Below the pieces are notes generated by a model. That model was not told where the DNA came from, ran no database searches, and saw only the letters and a program-made list of their open reading frames with translations. The position numbers were made by a program, and so were the translations under genes. From Candidatus Fermentibacterota bacterium (lineage in GTDB: Bacteria > JAFGKV01), in contig JAUXFG010000071.1 in assembly GCA_030620115.1 (NCBI GenBank), forward strand, positions 1-18,955: a DNA stretch of 18,955 nucleotides, read 5' to 3'. Positions 1-6,334 of the stretch are shown piece by piece. Each line of letters begins with the position of its first letter. The first letter of the stretch is position 1.

Positions 1-91
1 CCACATCGATGCCCACAATGACGTGCTCATTCGAGCCTCGTATTTCCCGCCTGAATTGACAGAACTCCGCATATCGGGTAGCTTCATTCAT
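1..91 (-). CDS. IS110-family transposase, N-terminal fragment (cut by window edge)
   Basis: Only the first 30 codons are inside the window. They read MNEATRYAEFCQF, then a short basic stretch, then NEHVIVGIDV. The VIVGIDV strand is the hallmark N-terminus of IS110-type DEDD (RuvC-like) transposases, and Asp29 would be the first catalytic acidic residue. The ATG at 91-89 is chosen because AAGGAGG lies 11 nt upstream and because the N-terminus matches the form usual in this family. IS110 enzymes move a circular intermediate without classical inverted-repeat ends and, in characterised members, are guided by an RNA made from the non-coding end of the element. The divergent vapBC pair starts about 215 bp away. 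Family assignment rests on a short segment but the motif is characteristic; intactness cannot be judged. Confidence 0.75.
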   Translation of the reverse strand, partial: MNEATRYAEFCQFRREIRGSNEHVIVGIDV

Positions 92-243
92 TGTCCTGAT
101 TACCTCCTTGTGGTGTTGTTGCTCACACTCTTGCTCCTATGCTACAAGGAGGTTTTCTCTCGCGCAATACCGCGTTTCCTTCGCTCTCCGATACTCCTAT
201 CAATGTATCTCTTACTTCTAAGGGTGATATATAACGTTGGTGC
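92..243 (-). other. Non-coding leader / left end of the IS110 element
   Basis: This 152-base AT-rich stretch lies between the transposase start and the vapBC promoter and holds no convincing gene. Read on the minus strand it is the 5' leader of the transposase mRNA. In IS110-group elements this position is the non-coding end that carries the bridge RNA, so a guide RNA could be encoded here; that is inference from element architecture. The outer boundary of the insertion sequence cannot be fixed by eye. Confidence 0.35.
102..153 (-). promoter_or_regulatory. Hairpin sequestering the transposase ribosome-binding site
   Basis: ACCTCCTTGT at 102-111 and ACAAGGAGGT at 144-153 form a perfect 10-bp inverted repeat with a 32-nt loop. 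On the minus-strand transcript the 3' arm contains the whole AAGGAGG Shine-Dalgarno sequence of the IS110 gene, so folding would hide it. This resembles the hairpins that protect insertion sequences from translation of read-through transcripts; the regulatory role is inferred, the pairing is visible. Confidence 0.55.
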
Positions 244-270
244 ATGAGACTCTCCTGGATGACATGCGAC

Positions 271-299
271 TTGACCTGGTTGCTGCATACATGTAAAAT
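271..299 (+). promoter_or_regulatory. Sigma70-type promoter of vapBC
   Basis: TTGACC (271-276) and TAAAAT (294-299) are separated by exactly 17 bp, a good match to the -35 and -10 consensus. Transcription would start about 306-307, on or next to the antitoxin ATG at 307, so the mRNA would be leaderless or nearly so. That agrees with the absence of a Shine-Dalgarno sequence before this ATG. Confidence 0.6.
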
Positions 300-309
300 T
301 ACATGCATG
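286..309. promoter_or_regulatory. Palindromic operator of the toxin-antitoxin pair
   Basis: CATGTAA (290-296), AA, TTACATG (299-305) is a perfect inverted repeat; after one mismatch on each side it continues with CAT (286-288) and ATG (307-309). It covers the -10 box and the antitoxin start codon, the expected place for autorepression by an antitoxin or antitoxin-toxin complex. Confidence 0.6.
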
Positions 310-558
310 AGCATAAAGAACATCGCCCTCAAGTTGGAAGTGTACGAGAAGCTGTCACGCCTCAGAGGTGAGTCTGAATCCTTCTCCAAAGCGATCGATA
401 GGCTACTTCGCGAGGTGCAAACGACCCACACGGGCAGCGACATTCTAGAACGACTCTCAAGTTTCGCATCTCTCACCAGGGAGGATGCGGATATCATGCT
501 CGGAGTGGTGAATGAAGACCGTCAGGCGGAAAGCTGGGAGAAAAGTGATCTGCCTTGA
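307..558 (+). CDS. vapB: VapB-type antitoxin
   Basis: This 83-aa protein begins MSIKNIALKLEVYEKLSRLR and continues with ESESFSKAIDRLL. This is the N-terminal DNA-binding pattern of small VapB-like antitoxins (short beta strand, then a helix with a Ser-Phe-Ser segment). The C-terminal part, about residues 45-83, is acidic and would be the toxin-neutralising tail. The start at 307 is preferred over the in-frame ATG at 244 because the family pattern begins here and a TTGACC/TAAAAT promoter with an overlapping palindrome lies immediately upstream. The 3' end overlaps the PIN-domain toxin gene by 14 bp, the usual antitoxin-toxin order and coupling. Expected role: neutralise the toxin and repress its own promoter. 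The family call depends partly on the neighbouring toxin. Confidence 0.7.
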   Translation: MSIKNIALKLEVYEKLSRLRGESESFSKAIDRLLREVQTTHTGSDILERLSSFASLTREDADIMLGVVNEDRQAESWEKSDLP

Positions 559-946
559 TACGACATTCCTCATTGATTTGTGGAGAAACCGGAATTCATA
601 TGATCACCCAACTGTTGCGCTGCTGGAGAAATACCGGAGTGAAACCTTCGCAGTGCCGAGTCATGCGGCCGGCGAATTTCTGGAGGGAGGCGCCATCATT
701 TCCGAGAGTAGACTTCTCGAGGCTATCGGTTTCCTTCGTCTTTTCAATATCGGCGCAATCGGGCTCGAAACCGCCGAGCAGTATGCTCGAATAGTCTCGA
801 CACTGAGACGTCGTTCCCTTCTACATGGTGCATCGAAGCCGGACATGTGGATTGCTGCCTGGGCCCTCGAACACGGAGCCGCTTTGGCCTCACGTAACGA
901 AAAGCATTTCAAGAACGTGCCCGGTCTCCGGCTGATTCCCTACTAG
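545..946 (+). CDS. vapC: VapC-type PIN-domain ribonuclease toxin
   Basis: This 133-aa product begins ICLDTTFLIDLWRNR after the initiator. PIN acidic residues visible are Asp5, Glu44 in AGEFLEG and Asp100 in KPDMWIAAWALEHG. The closing motif ALASRNEKHFKNVPGL is the usual C-terminal PIN strand, with Asn118 where many members have Asp or Asn. PIN toxins are Mg-dependent RNases acting on tRNA or rRNA when free of antitoxin. I place the start at GTG 545, with GGGAG a few bases upstream, because VapC proteins normally begin one or two residues before the LDTT strand. An ATG at 512 with GGAG 6 nt upstream gives a 144-aa version and cannot be excluded. The gene overlaps vapB and ends with three consecutive in-frame stops (TAG TAG TAA, 944-952). 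Full length for the family, apparently intact. Confidence 0.8.
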   Translation: MICLDTTFLIDLWRNRNSYDHPTVALLEKYRSETFAVPSHAAGEFLEGGAIISESRLLEAIGFLRLFNIGAIGLETAEQYARIVSTLRRRSLLHGASKPDMWIAAWALEHGAALASRNEKHFKNVPGLRLIPY

Positions 947-1009
947 TAGTAATCGACAGCTCCTCAACCAGCCAACCAGTGAGAGCATTGCACCTGGGGG
1001 TCGCGTCGC

Positions 1010-1114
1010 TTATCCTCTGGTTTCTTTCTTGGCCTTTTTGGCGGCCCGTTTCTCTTTTATCGTCTTGGTCGCTTTCTTTTTCGTTTCCTTCTTGGCGTCT
1101 GCACTCTTGCTCAT
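1010..1114 (-). CDS. Very small Lys-rich protein (34 aa)
   Basis: The 34-codon frame starts at ATG 1114-1112, preceded at 8 nt by GAGGAG, and ends in TAA. The product starts MSKSADAKKETKKKATK and continues KEKRAAKKAKK; about 14 of 34 residues are Lys, with Glu, Ala and Thr making up most of the rest, and there is no hydrophobic core. It is probably a disordered or helical nucleic-acid-associated peptide, by composition only. The good ribosome-binding site, biased composition and clean stop suggest a real gene rather than noise. It converges on vapC with a 63-bp spacer. I do not recognise a named family; similar tiny AKK-rich proteins exist as hypothetical proteins in many environmental bacteria. 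Confidence 0.55.
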   Translation of the reverse strand: MSKSADAKKETKKKATKTIKEKRAAKKAKKETRG

Positions 1115-1312
1115 GGTCTTCGCTCCTCGTGAGGACACTGCTCAGGCTAACCGCCGAGCTGTCAACAAGTCTATCCGCCGGTAAAACTCTCCGTCTCGTC
1201 CCGGCACGCATAGTCTCCTGGACAATCCATGACGTTCGTCACCGGAGAATCTGTCATATTTGATGAGGATTCGAAACTAAAATACATGCCATATCGTTGG
1301 TGGGCAATCTAT
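1115..1312. other. Intergenic spacer, nothing recognised
   Basis: This stretch lies upstream of the Lys-rich small gene (minus strand). TTGACA occurs on the minus strand at 1165-1160 but no convincing -10 hexamer follows at 16-18 bp. No coding signal was recognised on either strand. Confidence 0.4.
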
Positions 1313-1608
1313 CCCGGACTTCTCACCGGCTTTCGTCGCGAAGCGGTGTAGTTGGCTGTGGTCGCAAGGCTTGCGACCGAGGACCCCGGCTCTGTCAGGG
1401 CGTAGCCTGGCTCCCGTCTATGTATGACAACGCCGTGACAAGCCGTCGTGGCGACCGGTCCCGGCGAAGCTCGAAGAACGGAGACGGAAGCCCGAAGGCG
1501 TATCCTCTGTCCGCCAGCCGGCGGATGCTGAGCGTCAGCGAAGTATCTGGAGGCTAACGGAGCGTAACGAAATCCCGCGGCCGACGCGGGATTGGTGAGA
1601 AGTCCGGG
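1313..1608. repeat. 296-bp structured element bounded by perfect 15-bp inverted repeats
   Basis: CCCGGACTTCTCACC (1313-1327) and GGTGAGAAGTCCGGG (1594-1608) are exact reverse complements and enclose a GC-rich block without a credible gene. Inside are GGTCGCAAG/CTTGCGACC with a 1-nt centre (1360-1378), TCCGCC/GGCGGA with a 4-nt loop (1510-1525), and AATCCCGCG/CGCGGGATT with a 5-nt loop (1571-1593) directly beside the right end. The layout could be a non-autonomous mobile element or a multi-hairpin RNA closed by a long terminal stem. A related right end without a partner occurs at 11243-11264. Confidence 0.65.
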
Positions 1609-1663
1609 CTAGAGGTGTACACTCCGTGAATCATTTGCCGGCGGGTTGAATAGCCCATTATTC

Positions 1664-2608
1664 TCACGCCAGCCAGGCTGAAAGATCATGGTCGATAAGG
1701 TTCTCCAATTGCAATATATCTTCCCGGTACATGGATTGAAGCTCTTGTCTTACTTCGGGCAACAGTGGTGACGATGGCGCCATGTTGGCTTGTTGTACCT
1801 TTTTCAGCAACGAAACCACAGGAAGGGCAATCACCCCCAGCCGGGCCGGCAAGAACCTCCGCAATATGGCCCGAATGGGATTTGGACCTGCCAGCCAAAA
1901 TACCGTCTTCGACAAGAAGGCATTGACTGATTGATTCTTGGGCACATGGCTGCCCACATTGTGTTGCACCGAAACATCCGGTTCAAACGTCTCATCCACG
2001 CCAAGGAATCCGAATACATCACATAGGAAACCATGTGGGTCGGTCTTGTAATCTTCCATCAGATATACTCGAATTTGCTGGTGACTGAAATGCTTATAGT
2101 AACGTTGCAAATGCGCATAATACATTCCCCCATGTACATAATACCAAGCGGGTGCCCAGTTATCCCGCATGCGGGTTCCTTCCACCCGGATAACCTCGGC
2201 GAAATCCTGGATGGGTTCACGCCCCTGCCGGAAAAACATCCGGTACATGGAGTAAGCTCTGTCCACCGGGTTTCGTAGAATGGCAATCAATTTGACCCCA
2301 GGAATATGGTGCTGAATGCGTTGCGGAGCTTCAGGACTATGCAAATACGCGGGCGATGCCTCACCAACTGCGATCTCATCAGTGACCCCGGCAAACAAAG
2401 CGCGATAATCATCCACGTCCGTCACCGTATAGCTGGATACCCATTTATCCGCTGGTCCATGAAAATCCGGCCTCTTGCCTTCATAGGCAAAGAAGGCCGG
2501 CTCTTTCCAGGGACTCATGAATATCTGGGGGTGTTGCTGCAAGTAGTGATACAATGATGATGTACCACACTTGGCGGCGCCAATAATCAGAAAATTGGGC
2601 ATCGTCAA
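1664..2608 (-). CDS. PAPS-dependent sulfotransferase
   Basis: The 314-aa protein carries both PAPS-binding elements of the sulfotransferase family: the 5'-phosphosulfate loop in FLIIGAAKCGTSSLYHYL near residues 6-23 (Lys13 in the loop) and the 3'-phosphate element ILRNPVDRAYSMY near residues 110-122. ASPAYL near 84-89 and a Lys/Asn-rich segment near 220-235 also fit. It would transfer sulfate from PAPS to a hydroxyl or amine on a carbohydrate or other envelope acceptor; the substrate cannot be read from sequence. There is no signal peptide, so it is probably cytoplasmic. I use TTG 2608 as start because GAGG lies 8 nt upstream and family members often begin MT(L/M)PNFLIIG; ATG 2602 gives a protein two residues shorter. 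It is monocistronic, with no partner gene adjacent. Length is normal for bacterial members. Confidence 0.85.
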   Translation of the reverse strand: MTMPNFLIIGAAKCGTSSLYHYLQQHPQIFMSPWKEPAFFAYEGKRPDFHGPADKWVSSYTVTDVDDYRALFAGVTDEIAVGEASPAYLHSPEAPQRIQHHIPGVKLIAILRNPVDRAYSMYRMFFRQGREPIQDFAEVIRVEGTRMRDNWAPAWYYVHGGMYYAHLQRYYKHFSHQQIRVYLMEDYKTDPHGFLCDVFGFLGVDETFEPDVSVQHNVGSHVPKNQSVNAFLSKTVFWLAGPNPIRAILRRFLPARLGVIALPVVSLLKKVQQANMAPSSPLLPEVRQELQSMYREDILQLENLIDHDLSAWLA

Positions 2609-2627
2609 GATTTGATCCTCACTTCAT

Positions 2628-2656
2628 ATAATCATAGTCTGGAAGAGCATTCTCAA
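2628..2656 (-). promoter_or_regulatory. Possible promoter of the sulfotransferase gene
   Basis: On the minus strand TTGAGA (2656-2651) and GATTAT (2633-2628) are 17 bp apart, and the predicted start would fall just before the GAGG ribosome-binding site at 2620-2617. The -10 match is mediocre, so this is tentative. Confidence 0.25.
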
Positions 2657-2849
2657 TCTGACCCAATGTCTCACCACACATGAGATGTCAATGCTTTGGT
2701 GTTCCCGATGACGGAAGTCGCCGTTGTTATCTCTCTTGGATGATTTGCAGGCCATTCAGAATCCAGATCATCCGTTCACAGCTATCCATCCATTTCTATG
2801 AATACAGGGAAGCCTTTGGGTGCGAAATTGTTGGATCAATGTTCACTAG
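2657..2849. other. Non-coding stretch upstream of the gene remnants
   Basis: No gene could be supported on either strand. It may contain eroded 5' parts of the antitoxin remnant that follows, but no family motif is legible. Confidence 0.3.
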
Positions 2850-2972
2850 GCAAGTCGCTTCCAAAGAAAAGCCTCTGATGACGCCACGAGACTTCCCGAC
2901 ATAGAGCAGAACGCTCTCGCCAAATGGCTGCTGGATGAAATTGAAGCGGACAGGGAATGGGATGAGATATTT
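2850..2972 (+). pseudogene. Decayed antitoxin remnant (addiction-module type)
   Basis: Just after a TAG at 2847-2849, the frame reads LPDIEQNALAKWLLDEIEA, then DREWDEIF. This matches the conserved body of small antitoxins with an LP..EQ..LA..LL.E.E....WDE.F pattern. There is no usable start codon: the frame is blocked immediately upstream and the expected N-terminus is missing. After the WDEIF block the same frame leaves the family pattern, because the neighbouring sequence encodes a transposase tail in another frame. No toxin gene remains nearby. Read as a relic; the family recognition is by pattern only. Confidence 0.5.
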
Positions 2973-3147
2973 ACTGGAGAAGCATACCGGGTTGACGATC
3001 GGAGCTATAGGCCGGCTGTTCAATGGGATCAGCTACTCAGCCGTGTCCCAGACGTATCGCCGTTTCGGTGCACGACTATCTGAACAAGCAGCCCTCCAAG
3101 AACAACTCGATTCGATTATCGGCAAATTGTCACAGGTCAATGGTTGA
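2962..3147 (+). pseudogene. C-terminal remnant of an IS200/REP-associated (Y1-type) transposase
   Basis: The frame encodes RYLLEKHTGLTIGAIGRLF, then ISYSAVSQTYRRF, ending in an amphipathic Glu/Gln/Leu-rich tail and a TGA at 3145-3147. This is the DnaA-domain-IV-like helix-turn-helix found at the C-terminus of many REP-associated tyrosine transposases (a helix, GxIGxxFxGxSYSAVSxxxxR). The catalytic Y1 HUH domain (His-x-His and Tyr) is absent: the sequence just upstream is an antitoxin relic in a different frame, overlapping by about 11 bp. An ATG at 2935 opens the same frame but without family similarity before residue 10. Interpreted as a truncated, non-functional tail. Confidence 0.6.
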
Positions 3148-3220
3148 CCCCGCCTTCCCTCCCCTCTCTCTTCATTTGACTATTCCCAATGAAATCCTAC
3201 ATTATTTTGCCATTGTCCGT

Positions 3221-3270
3221 TGGGTCGCCACAGCTTGCGGGGTTGCTGATCAAAAACCGATGGCGACCTA
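3221..3270 (+). promoter_or_regulatory. Stem-loop just upstream of the subtilase ribosome-binding site
   Basis: GGTCGCCA (3223-3230) pairs with TGGCGACC (3261-3268); with a G-U wobble and a further T-A pair the RNA stem reaches 10 bp across a 30-nt loop. It ends 2 nt before the GGAGG of the subtilase gene. Whether it controls translation or is chance is unknown. Confidence 0.35.
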
Positions 3271-3282
3271 ACGGAGGCCAAA

Positions 3283-5925
3283 ATGAGAGCTGTTTCGATC
3301 TTTGCCACAATCGTACTCCTTCTAACTGCCGTTCTTCCCGGGGAAGCTCATCGGCTGCTATTGACTACCCACCAGTTCGATCCCCTTCATGGGGAGCCTT
3401 CCCTTCCCACGGAACTCAGAGCCATCGCCCCAAGCCCTGGCTCTGCCGGGTACTATCTCATCCAATTGGACAGGCCGGTTTTCGATTCTCAAAAGGACGA
3501 GCTGAATCAGGGTGGAGTGGAAATTCTGAGCTACATACCGGAAAATGCCTTCCTGGTTAGGATGGCGCCCGAGATCCTATCAACGGTCGAGGCCCTCCCG
3601 TATGTGTCTTGGGTCGGAATGTACCATCCTGCCTACAAGTTGGACCCTGCCATCGGAACTCATGAATTCAAGTTGCCCGAGCGAAGAGAAGATCCTTGGC
3701 TGCGGTTGGTCGTCTATGTTCACCACCCCGAGAACCCGAATCTCGTCGCAGAATCCGTCATTTCATTGGGCGGCGAGATTCTGGATGTCGTCGCAAGCGC
3801 CCATCCTCGTCTTATCGCGAGAATACCTCCTGAAATAGTCCAGGACATCGCTAGGCTGGAAACGGTGCTCTACCTTCAAGAACAGGGAGAGTACTTCCTC
3901 CATAACAATACTACTAGATGGGTGGTGCAAACCAACCAAACTGGAAATACGGCTATCTGGAATCACGGACTTCATGGAGAGAATCAGCTGGTAGCTGAGA
4001 TGGATTCAGGAGTTGATTATCAGAGCTGTTTCTTCCGCGACACAAGCAACCCCATAGGTTCCAGCCACCGCAAGATCCAGAGCTACACCACGTATGGTGA
4101 TGGGGCTGCATACGACGGTTGTGCCGATGGTCACGGATCCCATGTTGCGGGAACTCTACTCGGCAACGATTATACCGCGACCCTATCAGCCTACAATGGC
4201 ATAGCGTATAATGCGCGTCTGATCATGCAGGACATCGGCAAAGATGATTGGTTTTCGTGCACGTTTGGGGCAATCTATCCACCCTCCGCTCTAACCAGCG
4301 CCTTCCAGGATGCCTACAACGGGTGCGCGCGTATCCATACGAATAGTTGGGGAGGGCAGGATAATGAGTACGATTCCTATGCAGAGGACATCGACGATTT
4401 TATGTGGAATAACCCCGAATTCCTGGTTCATTTTGCGATGGGCAATGCGGGCCCGAACTCGGGAACGATAGGTTACCCCGCAACGGCCAAGAACTGCGTC
4501 AGCGTGGGCGGTACACAGCAGGCCGCTACACAAGACAATATGTACAACAGCAGTAGCCGAGGCCCGACCTACGACGATAGACAAAAACCTACTGTCTGCG
4601 CGCCGGCGGACGGGGAGAACGGAGGACCTCCCGATATCTGGTCGGTTGATAACGATGCCAGTTCCAGCCCGACCTGTGCCGTCGTCGGGAGCGGCTGGAA
4701 CGGAACAAGCATGGCCACACCTGCTGTCGCAGGATGTGCAGCTCTCGTAAGGCAGTACTTCATGGAGGGCTTTTACCCCACCGGGTCTGCGGTTCCTGCC
4801 GATGGTTTTACTCCATCGGCTGCCCTGCTGAAGTCCGTGCTGGTGGCCAGCGGCGTGGACATGTCAGGCGCGTCGGGCTATCCGAATGACAATGAGGGTT
4901 GGGGAAGGGTCCTCTTGGAGAATGCCCTGTATTTCGTCGGCGATACTCGCGGTCTTGATCTCAGAGACGAGACTGCGGGTATCACAACGGGCAATACCGA
5001 TTCCTACCAGTTCAGCATCGACAGCAGCCACCCTGCAAGGTTCGTGCTCGTCTGGACCGATCCTTCAAAATCACCCCCCGCAAATCCGGCATTGGTGAAC
5101 AATCTCAACCTCCGAGTGACAGAGCCAGGTGGGGGAACAAGTTACTGGGGCAACAACTTCAGCGGTGGAGAGTCTGCTACCGGTGGAAGTGCGGATGGAT
5201 TGAACGTGGTCGAAGTAGTCCACCGCAATAGCCCGACCGCGGGCAATTGGACGCTCGAGGTGATCGGCCAGAACGTCCCGACGGGACCCCAACCGTATGC
5301 TGTCGCTGTCATAGGCGGTGGTCTCTTTATCCCCGTGAACCTGGAGTCATTCGGCGCGGTATATCGTCCGGACCAGGGCGGTGTTCTCGTGGATTGGTCA
5401 ACGGCCAGTGAGCAGGACAATCTCGGGTTTTTCGTGTTCAGGGCGAATGCATTGGGAGCAGTGTACGATCAGGTGAACGATGTCATGATACCGGGCGCCG
5501 GAACAACCGCCGCCTGCAGCCAATACAGTTATCTCGACAGCCGCGTGGATGCCGGGATCCACTACTACAAGCTGCAGCAGGTTGATAGCGATGGCACAAT
5601 CAAAACATACGGCCCGGTGAGTGTTTCGGTGAGTATTCCAATCCCCGACAGGTTCTCATTGGGTCCGGCAGTCCCGAATCCCTTCAACGAGACGGTAGAG
5701 CTTAGCTACTCCATCCCTCAGCGAACTCGAGTACGCATCGCTCTCTACGACGTGCAGGGTAGAATGGTTAGGCTCCTCGTGGATGGAGAGCAAGATCCGG
5801 CACAGCACAAAACCATTTGGGACGGCTGCGATGCTGACGGCAACAAAATGAGCCCAGGCCAGTATCTGTATCGCATGGAGACGAAACGGTTCGTAGAGAC
5901 GAGGAAAGTGATTCTGTTCAGGTAG
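3283..5925 (+). CDS. Secreted S8 subtilisin-like serine protease with FlgD-like C-terminal domain
   Basis: The 880-aa protein starts with a signal peptide (residues 1-22, hydrophobic AVSIFATIVLLLTAVLP). Residues 55-205 form two similar prodomain-like units (around QLDRPVFDS and VVYVHHPEN). The subtilase domain, about 225-555, shows the full triad: Asp241 in EMDSGVD, His284 in GHGSHVAG, Ser476 in GTSMATPAVAG, with the oxyanion Asn388 in MGNAGPNSG. A beta-sandwich (about 560-680) of the kind that follows S8 domains, a second beta domain (685-785) containing DWSTASEQDNLGFFVFR, and a FlgD-Ig-like C-terminus (795-880: NPFNETVELSYSIP, LYDVQGRMVR, GQYLYRM) follow. The last domain resembles type IX-style sorting or surface-anchoring domains. 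GGAGG lies 5 nt before the ATG. It likely acts outside the cell on proteins or peptides. It is monocistronic and intact. Confidence 0.92.
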   Translation: MRAVSIFATIVLLLTAVLPGEAHRLLLTTHQFDPLHGEPSLPTELRAIAPSPGSAGYYLIQLDRPVFDSQKDELNQGGVEILSYIPENAFLVRMAPEILSTVEALPYVSWVGMYHPAYKLDPAIGTHEFKLPERREDPWLRLVVYVHHPENPNLVAESVISLGGEILDVVASAHPRLIARIPPEIVQDIARLETVLYLQEQGEYFLHNNTTRWVVQTNQTGNTAIWNHGLHGENQLVAEMDSGVDYQSCFFRDTSNPIGSSHRKIQSYTTYGDGAAYDGCADGHGSHVAGTLLGNDYTATLSAYNGIAYNARLIMQDIGKDDWFSCTFGAIYPPSALTSAFQDAYNGCARIHTNSWGGQDNEYDSYAEDIDDFMWNNPEFLVHFAMGNAGPNSGTIGYPATAKNCVSVGGTQQAATQDNMYNSSSRGPTYDDRQKPTVCAPADGENGGPPDIWSVDNDASSSPTCAVVGSGWNGTSMATPAVAGCAALVRQYFMEGFYPTGSAVPADGFTPSAALLKSVLVASGVDMSGASGYPNDNEGWGRVLLENALYFVGDTRGLDLRDETAGITTGNTDSYQFSIDSSHPARFVLVWTDPSKSPPANPALVNNLNLRVTEPGGGTSYWGNNFSGGESATGGSADGLNVVEVVHRNSPTAGNWTLEVIGQNVPTGPQPYAVAVIGGGLFIPVNLESFGAVYRPDQGGVLVDWSTASEQDNLGFFVFRANALGAVYDQVNDVMIPGAGTTAACSQYSYLDSRVDAGIHYYKLQQVDSDGTIKTYGPVSVSVSIPIPDRFSLGPAVPNPFNETVELSYSIPQRTRVRIALYDVQGRMVRLLVDGEQDPAQHKTIWDGCDADGNKMSPGQYLYRMETKRFVETRKVILFR

Positions 5926-6334
5926 AGTTCCGGCATCCGACGTTTTGGAGCCAGGCCTCTCCAGGCTCTCACGGAACAAGAAACGCTATGGTAGAAATCG
6001 TTGGAGAGACTACTCGGGAATCTCCGTCGATCCTGTAGCGCAAGAAATCGTCGGGCAGTGGGATTCATAAGTTACATTCGGTACCAACGTCCCCTAGATA
6101 CGTGCGGTGGGCCACCATCGATGATCGGTACAGATTCCGAAGAAGGGCATCTCATTGAGCAGGATGAGCAGATCATGCGAACCCTGGGCCTCGCTCGCGG
6201 TGAATCCTCGTATTGTCCTGCGTGCCTCGCCCAAGAGCCCCGACGAGGCGGGGATCTTGCCGAGAGGGCGAAGGAAGATCGATCGCCGACTGGTCACTTA
6301 GATCTGGTGGGCTTTAGGGGTAGTTGTTTACCAT
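5926..6334. other. Convergent intergenic spacer with hairpins
   Basis: This is the spacer between the subtilase (plus) and the 1432-aa gene (minus). After the subtilase stop, GAGCC..GG pairs with CC..GGCTC inside flanking GTTCCG/CGGAAC arms (about 5928-5976); there is no T-run, so terminator activity is uncertain. Further on, GCCTCG (6224-6229) can pair with CGAGGC (6244-6249), or CCCCG (6238-6242) with CGGGG (6249-6253), and GATCTT (6253-6258) pairs with AAGATC (6275-6280). Short open frames here show no family motif. Confidence 0.4.

Noticed and set aside
909-1211. 100-codon minus-strand frame overlapping the Lys-rich small gene
   Set aside because: Another frame at the same place carries the better start, Shine-Dalgarno and compact composition; this one is its out-of-frame shadow.
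1297-1557. 86-codon plus-strand frame inside the inverted-repeat element
   Set aside because: Arg/Ser-rich translation of hairpin DNA with no start signal or motif.
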